From: Candidatus Atribacteria bacterium
Lineage (GTDB): Bacteria; Atribacterota; Atribacteria; Atribacterales; Atribacteraceae
Assembly: GCA_003561145.1 (NCBI GenBank)
Contig: PWXL01000218.1
Span: forward strand, 1 to 5,388
DNA: 5,388 bases
Direction: 5' to 3'
Shown here: positions 1 through 4,614 of the stretch, one piece after another
How the letters are laid out: every line of letters begins with the position of its first letter
Position numbering within the stretch: position 1 is the stretch's first letter
Position numbers and translations under genes: made by a program
The notes under the pieces: generated by a model
Told to the model about the DNA's origin: nothing
The model's input: only the letters and a program-made list of their open reading frames with translations
The model's database searches: none

Positions 1-1239
1 ATCAGCATATACCTCGACAGTTCCATCTGAGAGAACAGGCTGCTCTTCAGGGAAACTTCCTGTCTCCAGGTACTGTTGTGTCATCCGGCGGGCCGACTTC
101 TTGGCCGCTTCCACATCGGGCTGATCAAAGGGATTGATGCCTAAAAAATGCCCCGCAACAGCTGTTGCGGCCATCCAATCGAATAATTCCCTGCCCAGTT
201 CATAAGGATCTTGCAGGGGCCGGAATACCACCGGGTGGGAAGCCTGTATGAGAGGGAGTACCGCCTCCCGCATAGCCGTATCATCTCCCACCGCTATACA
301 CACGAAAACTCTATCGGAGCCATAGCTTTCGGGGGACGCTGCACCTTCTCCGACAACCGGAAGAATCCCGGTTCCATTTTTCCCGGTACTCTCGGCTATG
401 AGCTGCTCCACCCAATCTCCGAAACCCGAACACGAAGGATCAACGAGAAACGTCAGCTTGTCTTTTCCCTCTTTCGCGAGCAAAGATACAGCCACGCCCA
501 GTGCCAGGGCATCTCCTTCGCCCTTCTGAAAAGCACGTGCTGCTTCTCCGGCACCTTCGAGAAGACGGGATACATCTACACCCAGCAGCATAGCGGGAAC
601 CAGTCCGAAGTGAGAAAAAACCGAGTAGCGCCCGCCGATATTCGGGTCATTGAGAAAAGTTTCACGGAAACAATACTGCCGGGATAGTTCTTCAAGCGAG
701 CTTGCAGGGTCGGTTATGGCTGTAAAATACTTCCCCGCTCCTTCCTTTCCTCTTTCCGATTGCAGGCGGGAAAAAAAGAATTTGAAAAAGGACAATGTCT
801 CAACCGTGCCTCCTGATTTCGTGGAGACGATAAAAAGGGTCGGCACACTGTCAGCCTGTGCAGCTACCTGTGCCACCCGCCAAGGATCTGTACTGTCAAG
901 AACGGTAAGATCACAGCATCCCTCCTGTTTCCCGAAGGTACGCTGAAAGAGTTCCGGTGCAAGGCTCGAACCTCCCATACCCAGAAGGACTACATGCTGT
1001 ATACCTTCCTCCATAACCTCTTCACGGAAAGATTCCAAGTCCTTAAGCTGTGAAACCATTGATTGGTGCGAGGTGAGCCACCCCAAACGGTTGGTGATTT
1101 CCTGCGGATATGAACCCCACAGAGTGTAATCACCCTTCCATATTCTTTCCACCAGGTTATTACGAGTTGCTTGTGCAACTGCTTCCTCTACCTTGCGTGT
1201 ATACCGGCCAAGTTGAAAGTGCTTCGATAACTGCGCCAT
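1..1239 (-). CDS. pgi: Glucose-6-phosphate isomerase, partial (3' end beyond window)
   Basis: Cytoplasmic enzyme interconverting glucose 6-phosphate and fructose 6-phosphate in glycolysis and gluconeogenesis. I translated the minus strand from the ATG at 1239 and found 413 uninterrupted codons up to base 1, so the C-terminus is missing. Visible family motifs are GMGGSSLAP at residues 87-95, the SIS-domain phosphate-binding STKSGGT at 139-145, NDPNIGGRYSVFS at 197-209, EQLIAESTGK at 278-287 (E283 fits the catalytic glutamate) and GINPFDQPDVEAAK at 367-380 (K380 fits the catalytic lysine). The N-terminus and motif wording resemble the isomerase half of bifunctional transaldolase/phosphoglucose isomerase proteins, yet this gene starts independently: AGGAGG sits 9 nt before the ATG and no transaldolase reading frame precedes it. 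It is transcribed divergently from the deacetylase gene. The assignment to the isomerase family is very secure; the subtype is from memory of the family. Confidence 0.95.
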   Translation of the reverse strand, partial: MAQLSKHFQLGRYTRKVEEAVAQATRNNLVERIWKGDYTLWGSYPQEITNRLGWLTSHQSMVSQLKDLESFREEVMEEGIQHVVLLGMGGSSLAPELFQRTFGKQEGCCDLTVLDSTDPWRVAQVAAQADSVPTLFIVSTKSGGTVETLSFFKFFFSRLQSERGKEGAGKYFTAITDPASSLEELSRQYCFRETFLNDPNIGGRYSVFSHFGLVPAMLLGVDVSRLLEGAGEAARAFQKGEGDALALGVAVSLLAKEGKDKLTFLVDPSCSGFGDWVEQLIAESTGKNGTGILPVVGEGAASPESYGSDRVFVCIAVGDDTAMREAVLPLIQASHPVVFRPLQDPYELGRELFDWMAATAVAGHFLGINPFDQPDVEAAKKSARRMTQQYLETGSFPEEQPVLSDGTVEVYAD

Positions 1240-1248
1240 GGTGTATTT

Positions 1249-1257
1249 CCTCCTCTC
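1249..1257 (-). promoter_or_regulatory. Ribosome binding site of glucose-6-phosphate isomerase
   Basis: On the minus strand the sequence reads GAGAGGAGG, ending 9 nt before the ATG at 1239. It is a near-perfect Shine-Dalgarno match. It fixes the start of the isomerase as a stand-alone protein rather than the second half of a fusion. Confidence 0.85.
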
Positions 1258-1283
1258 TAAATGCCGTGATACCACTCTTTCAT

Positions 1284-1292
1284 ATCTTACCA
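1284..1292 (-). promoter_or_regulatory. Possible extended -10 promoter for the isomerase gene
   Basis: The minus strand reads TGGTAAGAT, which fits an extended -10 element (TGn followed by TAAGAT, one or two bases off TATAAT). It lies about 45 nt upstream of the isomerase ATG. No good -35 is seen at 17 bp, though TTGTCC lies 20 bp upstream. The call is weak and rests on pattern only. Confidence 0.3.
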
Positions 1293-1379
1293 AAAGAGGA
1301 GCCCTTGCGGGACAACAACCGCTTGCGACGATGGCGGCATGAGCAGTACAATATCCGAAACAGAAGAAAGTGAATATAT

Positions 1380-1395
1380 CCCGGGTCAACCCGGG
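1380..1395. repeat. Perfect inverted repeat CCCGGGT-CA-ACCCGGG
   Basis: The 16-bp sequence CCCGGGTCAACCCGGG is a two-fold symmetric site (7-bp arms around CA, or 6-bp arms around a TCAA loop). The flanks add a second, competing pairing: ATATCCC at 1376-1382 matches GGGATAT at 1402-1408. It lies about 140 bp upstream of the isomerase start and 300 bp upstream of the deacetylase start. It may be a regulator-binding site or an RNA hairpin; no T-run follows it on either strand, so a terminator is unlikely. Confidence 0.6.
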
Positions 1396-1501
1396 GGAGC
1401 GGGGATATGTAGGTGAAAAAGGATATAGCCGGCACACGTAAACGCAGTCCCATAAAACTTGGAAACCGTCTTTCGGGAATCAGGAAAAATCAGCAGGATA
1501 A

Positions 1502-1551
1502 CATTGCCCGCTTGCTGGTCACAAGCGAGACACAAAAGGTGAACGGCAATG
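1502..1551. other. Two-stem foldable element, candidate structured RNA or regulatory site
   Basis: CATTGCC at 1502-1508 is complementary to GGCAATG at 1545-1551. Directly inside it, CGCTTG at 1509-1514 is complementary to CAAGCG at 1522-1527 across a 7-nt loop. The two stems abut on the 5' side and leave a 17-nt A-rich single-stranded bulge (1528-1544) on the 3' side. That gives 13 base pairs without mismatch in 50 nt of apparently non-coding DNA. I do not recognise a known riboswitch or small-RNA family, and the transcribed strand is unknown. Confidence 0.35.
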
Positions 1552-1597
1552 CATGTAAAAACACAGCGGAAAAAAGCATAACCCGCGATAGCGGAAC

Positions 1598-1625
1598 TAT
1601 AATATTTCACTATAGATAGTATACT
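1598..1625 (+). promoter_or_regulatory. Candidate promoter/operator region for the deacetylase gene
   Basis: A perfect TATAAT lies at 1598-1603, about 95 nt upstream of the preferred start at 1698. No convincing -35 precedes it at 16-18 bp. Immediately downstream are the inverted repeat ACTAT-AG-ATAGT (1609-1620) and the overlapping palindrome AGTATACT (1618-1625), where a repressor would block initiation. A TTGACT at 1636-1641 looks like a -35, but no -10 follows it at a usable distance before the gene. Confidence 0.35.
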
Positions 1626-1697
1626 TACTTATCGCTTGACTGCATGTTGATGGCATAAAACATGGAAAGAGCGGCAGAAAAAGGTGCAAAAGACAGT

Positions 1698-3128
1698 ATG
1701 AGAATAAACGGAAAAAAAATGAAAAAGATCGGCCGGTACACGCTGCTTCTAATAGGCTTGATAGTCGGTTTCTTTTTCTTACTCAAATTTCTCCCCTTCG
1801 GGTATGTACACTATCCTTTTTTCGGCTTATATTCACGTGTCTATACCGAATATTTAGAGCCTTATTTTGACGGTTCGGACGGCATATTGATCATCGCGCC
1901 CCACTGTGATGATGAAGTAATGGCGGCTGGTGGTGTTATCCAGCAGGCAGTACAAGCGGATAAATCCGTGAAAGTGGTTTTCATCACTTCCGGAGATGGT
2001 TTCGGTATGGAATACGAAGGAGGTATCGAAGAAAACAGCTTCCCCAGGGGTGTCGCCCTGGGGTACCTGCGCCAGAGTGAATCAATACAGGCACTGGAAA
2101 CACTCGGGCTCGCCAAGGAAAACATCATTTTTCTCGGATACCCGGATAAAGGAATTGACTCGATATGGAAGTACCACCAGGATTGTGAATACCCCTATCA
2201 CTCCCCTTATATCCAAAGTGACAGCACTCCTTATCTTACAAGTTACACCTCAGGTGCTCTCTTTTGCGCAGGACAGGTACTCGATGATCTCATGCGTATC
2301 ATGGACGCCTTCCAACCGGGGACCATGTATCTCCCCAGCCCCTACGACCTGCACCCTGACCATCATGCGACCTATGCCTTCGTCCGGGAAGCCATGGAAA
2401 TCATGCGGGGCAGAGGAGCCGAATGGGTGGCAGATGTCACGGTATACCTGTATCTCGTCCATTACGGACGCTTACGCTGGCCTCCCCAATGGGGCTATGC
2501 TCCCCGCTCGCGTATGACACCACCCAGGAACCTCTTGGGAGTGAGACCGTGGACCAGTGTCGAGCTCACCCCCGATGAAGTAGCACTGAAAAAAGAAGCC
2601 CTGGAGAGCTATCAAAGCCAAACAGCCTTACGGGAGTTTCTCCTCGCTTTTGCCAGGAGAAACGAAGTTTTCATGCGCGATCGCCCCTATGTTCTCCCCC
2701 CCGAGAGCTCCATTGTCATTCCCGATGCCCGGCGTGAAGCTCCTCTTCCCGTTGTGGTGAGGGGAGGGGATATCCAGAATATTACCCTATACAGGGATGG
2801 CAATGATCTGGAACTCATCCTGCAACTCGATGGCGGTATCCCCATTCCGATACGTTACCGTTTTTCACTGGTGGGCTATCGGGAAGGAAAAACGGTGTTG
2901 CGGGAAACATACCGCGTATTGGACCGCAGCCGAATCATACGGGAAAGAGGAAATCCCGAGAGAGCTCTTCCTCAGATTCTCGCCTCGGGAAGAACGATGG
3001 GGATTCGTGTACCGCTCGACGAAGAAAAGATGCCTCAGTCTCTTCTCTTGTCCGCTGAGTCATTGCTTCCAAGAGATATTATGGTTGATCGCCTGCCCTG
3101 GAGCCTGGTGTTTTTAGCAGGAGAGTAA
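1698..3128 (+). CDS. Membrane-anchored PIG-L/LmbE family de-N-acetylase with extra C-terminal domain
   Basis: Zinc-dependent hydrolases of this family remove the acetyl group from N-acetylglucosamine-type sugars (PIG-L, MshB, BshB). Three starts are possible: ATG at 1662 (488 aa, no ribosome binding site), 1698 (476 aa, AAGGTG 11 nt upstream, preferred) and 1719 (469 aa, weak site). Numbering from 1662, a lysine-rich N-terminus is followed by one hydrophobic helix at about 27-44, read as a signal anchor placing the enzyme on the outer face of the membrane. The catalytic motif PHCDDE is at 80-85, with cysteine where proline is usual, and the second metal motif HPDHHAT is at 231-237. Both metal-ligand sets are intact. 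Residues from about 360 to 488 form a strand-rich extension beyond the catalytic domain that I do not recognise. The last 50 bp overlap the convergent methyltransferase gene. The family is secure; the substrate is unknown. Confidence 0.9.
   Translation: MRINGKKMKKIGRYTLLLIGLIVGFFFLLKFLPFGYVHYPFFGLYSRVYTEYLEPYFDGSDGILIIAPHCDDEVMAAGGVIQQAVQADKSVKVVFITSGDGFGMEYEGGIEENSFPRGVALGYLRQSESIQALETLGLAKENIIFLGYPDKGIDSIWKYHQDCEYPYHSPYIQSDSTPYLTSYTSGALFCAGQVLDDLMRIMDAFQPGTMYLPSPYDLHPDHHATYAFVREAMEIMRGRGAEWVADVTVYLYLVHYGRLRWPPQWGYAPRSRMTPPRNLLGVRPWTSVELTPDEVALKKEALESYQSQTALREFLLAFARRNEVFMRDRPYVLPPESSIVIPDARREAPLPVVVRGGDIQNITLYRDGNDLELILQLDGGIPIPIRYRFSLVGYREGKTVLRETYRVLDRSRIIRERGNPERALPQILASGRTMGIRVPLDEEKMPQSLLLSAESLLPRDIMVDRLPWSLVFLAGE
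2042..2063. repeat. Stable 8-bp hairpin within the deacetylase coding sequence
   Basis: CCCCAGGG (2042-2049) and CCCTGGGG (2056-2063) are perfect inverted repeats around the 6-nt spacer GTGTCG. They encode part of the segment following the PHCDDE motif (FPRGVALGYL). No T-run follows on the plus strand; on the minus strand a weak T-rich stretch comes several bases later. It may be chance or may slow ribosomes or polymerase. Confidence 0.5.
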
Positions 3129-3759
3129 TCAAGTAATCCCTTTCAGGGTGAGGAAAAATCCGCTCACTCACCAGTGTGAATGCTCCATCCTCTTGAAAGA
3201 GGTCATGAATTATCTTGCCGTTGGGGTAAAAATGTACGAGTAACAGGTAGCCATCCTCCCTCAGTGCTTCCCGGAATGTATCACGTAAATGGAGAAGCCT
3301 GTCCCTGCCCCCCAGGTAGTACAGTACTTCAGCAGCCAGCACCAGGTCAAAGGTCCCTTCCACGTCGTTTTTTGTTATGTCGGCCGCTAAAAGCACAATT
3401 TGGTCCTCGTAACGGGCCAACCTTTCCCTGGCCCGCTCGATGGCTGTTAAAGAGACGTCCACTCCGGTTACCTGCAGTCCCTTCTTGAGAAGCATTTCAG
3501 TGAACACGCCTTCACTCGCCCCAACTTCCAGTATTTTTTTTACCCCCTCAGGCAAGGTGGCGAGAGTTCGTTCATATTTCTCTGTCTCAAATGGATTGGT
3601 CTGGTAATGCCACGGATCCTTACGCTTCTGGTAGAGTTTTTCAAAGTGACGCGGACCCAGGATGTACGGTATGATGGGGTTGAACATCCGCCAGAAATGA
3701 TTCTCCAAAGTAGACTTGAATTTTCGGTAGGTGGTGCGAAAATGTGTTCTCATACTCAT
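3079..3759 (-). CDS. NodS-like class I SAM-dependent methyltransferase
   Basis: Transfers a methyl group from S-adenosylmethionine; NodS itself N-methylates the deacetylated glucosamine of Nod factors. Numbered from a GTG at 3798 (239 aa), the family's entry segment DPWHYQTNPFETEKYERTLA is at 61-80, SAM motif I ILEVGASEGVFT at 89-100, the acidic residue closing strand 2 at D114 (GVDVS), AADI around 138-141, and motif II FDLVLAAEVLYYL at 150-162. All key SAM-binding features are present. The start is uncertain: GTG 3798, ATG 3759 (226 aa, given here), ATG 3753 and ATG 3687 (202 aa, nearest NodS length) all lack a good ribosome binding site. The 3' end overlaps the convergent deacetylase gene by 50 bp, so the last 16 codons are antisense to it. 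The fold and family are strong; amine specificity is inferred from the neighbours. Confidence 0.88.
   Translation of the reverse strand: MSMRTHFRTTYRKFKSTLENHFWRMFNPIIPYILGPRHFEKLYQKRKDPWHYQTNPFETEKYERTLATLPEGVKKILEVGASEGVFTEMLLKKGLQVTGVDVSLTAIERARERLARYEDQIVLLAADITKNDVEGTFDLVLAAEVLYYLGGRDRLLHLRDTFREALREDGYLLLVHFYPNGKIIHDLFQEDGAFTLVSERIFPHPERDYLITLLLKTPGSRAGDQP
3729..3734 (+). promoter_or_regulatory. Ribosome binding site deciding the acetyltransferase start
   Basis: AGGTGG lies 7 nt before the ATG at 3742, one base from the AGGAGG consensus. It favours this start over the longer reading frame opening at 3607, and it places the acetyltransferase start inside the 5' end of the opposite-strand methyltransferase gene. 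Confidence 0.6.
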
Positions 3760-4449
3760 AATGATAAAGAAAAATCCGGCCGGATTCAACCGCTTCACCC
3801 TGAAAGACGAAGCACATATGCTGAATACGGTTCAGTCCCAAGGATACGAAAAGGGAAACGGTCTGAACACGAGGAACTGGCACGGCTGGTCATTTTTTCC
3901 GCCCCCTCCTTTCTCACCGGCCTGTTCGGAACAAATGCGATTCAGCTTCTCAGTCACCTGGCCCAGCAAGACAATACTCTTTATAGCTACCACCATGCTT
4001 TGGTGGCGGAAGCCCGCGGTACGCTTGCGGGAGCTGCCCTGGGTTATGACGGCAAGACCATGCGTAGAGAGTGGCTTATAACCGGTTACCATATCGCCCG
4101 CCATTTGCGCATGTCTTTTGCTGCTTTCGTGGTGCGCTGTTTCCAACTCAACCGATCCTTTGCCCCTCTCCATCCAGCAGACTGGTACTTGAGCCACCTG
4201 GTCGTTCTTCCCCGCTTCCGGGGGCAAGGCACGGGTGAGGTACTACTGCGAGAAGTTTCTCACCGGGCATACAAGCGCGGGCTTGAGCGGATTACACTCG
4301 ACGTAGAAATGGAAAACCGGACTGCACAAAAATTCTACCGAAAATTGGGCTTCCACCAGGAAAAAGAAAGCCCTCCAGTAAAGCTTGGAGGGCACACCTT
4401 CCGTTTTCTCAGGCTTTTCCTGGACCTGAAGGGAAAGAACGTGACATAA
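3742..4449 (+). CDS. GNAT family N-acetyltransferase
   Basis: Acetyl-CoA-dependent acyltransferase of the GCN5-related fold, 235 aa from ATG 3742. The first strand and helix begin near residue 33 (PRIRKGKRSEHEELARLVIF). Motif A, YLSHLVVLPRFRGQGTGEVL at 149-168, holds the R-x-x-G-x-G/A pyrophosphate loop as RGQGTG. Motif B follows as LDVEMENRTAQKFYRKLGF at 186-204. Residues 1-32 are a polar extension outside the fold. No ATG, GTG or TTG occurs in frame between 3742 and the conserved core, so the start cannot lie further in unless a rare codon is used; an ATG at 3818 in another frame could instead hint at a frameshift. The start overlaps the divergent methyltransferase by 18 bp if that begins at 3759. 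Twelve bp separate its stop from that of the convergent small gene. The acceptor is unknown: an amine freed by the nearby deacetylase is an inference. Confidence 0.85.
   Translation: MCSHTHNDKEKSGRIQPLHPERRSTYAEYGSVPRIRKGKRSEHEELARLVIFSAPSFLTGLFGTNAIQLLSHLAQQDNTLYSYHHALVAEARGTLAGAALGYDGKTMRREWLITGYHIARHLRMSFAAFVVRCFQLNRSFAPLHPADWYLSHLVVLPRFRGQGTGEVLLREVSHRAYKRGLERITLDVEMENRTAQKFYRKLGFHQEKESPPVKLGGHTFRFLRLFLDLKGKNVT
4361..4393 (-). terminator. Intrinsic terminator of the ROK operon, inside the acetyltransferase gene
   Basis: On the minus strand GCCCTCCA, an 8-nt loop and TGGAGGGC are followed at once by TTTCTTTTT (4369 down to 4361). It is a GC-rich perfect 8-bp stem with a U-tract, the classical Rho-independent form. 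It lies 68 nt past the stop of the small minus-strand gene. On the plus strand the same hairpin has no T-run, so it should act only on minus-strand transcripts. Confidence 0.75.
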
Positions 4450-4461
4450 AGGTACGAAAAC

Positions 4462-4614
4462 TCAGCTGTTTTTTACAAGAAAATCCTGTATGTGCTTGGC
4501 AATTTCGGCTATTTCCCCATCCGTGAAGTGTATGTTGAAAAGCTCCCGCTTTTCTTCTTCACCGATCATGAAAGAACCAGGCCCGCCTATTCGCTTGTTC
4601 ACAGGATTATTCAT
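4462..4614 (-). CDS. Small 50-aa protein, probable internally deleted DegT/DnrJ/EryC1-type aminotransferase
   Basis: The ATG at 4614 is preceded by GAGAGGGG 8 nt upstream, and its first 8 bases overlap the end of the ROK gene (ATGAATAA), as in translational coupling. The 50-residue product has two recognisable halves. Residues 9-24, IGGPGSFMIGEEEKRE, match the N-terminal GGP...IGEEE segment typical of DegT/DnrJ/EryC1/StrS sugar aminotransferases. Residues 31-47, TDGEIAEIAKHIQDFLV, match their C-terminal helix (T-D-x-E/D-[IV]-x-x-[IV]-x-x-A/H-[IV]). About 330 or more residues that should lie between, including the PLP lysine, are absent, so it cannot be an active aminotransferase. Either an in-frame deletion fused the two ends, or this is an unrelated small protein with chance resemblance. 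The homology call is from memory of the family. The reading frame itself looks genuine. Confidence 0.55.
   Translation of the reverse strand: MNNPVNKRIGGPGSFMIGEEEKRELFNIHFTDGEIAEIAKHIQDFLVKNS

Larger units (their letters stand above)
1240..1661. other. Divergent intergenic region with several inverted repeats, no convincing gene
   Basis: This 422-bp stretch separates two divergent genes. It holds the isomerase ribosome binding site and probable promoter on the left, the CCCGGG palindrome at 1380-1395, a two-stem foldable element at 1502-1551, and an AT-rich block with TATAAT and short palindromes at 1598-1625. A 68-codon basic reading frame on the plus strand (1413-1619, GTG start) and a 74-codon hydrophobic one on the minus strand (1386-1610, GTG start) overlap the structured part. 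Neither has a recognisable family, and the minus one lacks a ribosome binding site. I read the region as regulatory. Its length is generous for two simple promoters, so an unannotated small RNA or a decayed gene is possible. Confidence 0.6.

Noticed and set aside
211..687. 158-codon plus-strand frame opposite the isomerase gene
   Set aside because: The minus-strand translation through this region is a perfect isomerase with all motifs, so this is its shadow.
1386..1610. 74-codon hydrophobic reading frame on the minus strand, GTG start
   Set aside because: There is no ribosome binding site. The hydrophobic, cysteine-rich composition is what the complement of an A-rich stretch gives by chance.
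1413..1619. 68-codon basic reading frame on the plus strand, GTG start
   Set aside because: It has only a weak GGGG upstream, no recognisable family and low-complexity lysine/asparagine composition, and it overlaps the structured element; kept as part of the intergenic region.
1636..1661. TTGACT followed by TAAAAC as a promoter
   Set aside because: The spacing is only 14 bp and it runs into the first possible ATG of the deacetylase.
3034..3059. CTCAG/CTGAG inverted repeat as a terminator for the methyltransferase
   Set aside because: It has only 5 bp of stem, a 16-nt loop and no solid U-tract on the minus strand.
3190..3203. CCTCT-TGAA-AGAGG hairpin after the deacetylase stop as its terminator
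   Set aside because: The stem is short and no T-run follows on the plus strand.
3832..4227. 131-codon minus-strand frame opposite the acetyltransferase
   Set aside because: The plus strand encodes clear GNAT motifs in this region; no family or start signal was seen on the minus strand.
4457..4472. AAAAC/GTTTT repeat between the convergent acetyltransferase and small gene as a bidirectional terminator
   Set aside because: The stem is almost all A-T and too weak; the GC-rich hairpin at 4370-4393 is a far better candidate for the minus strand.
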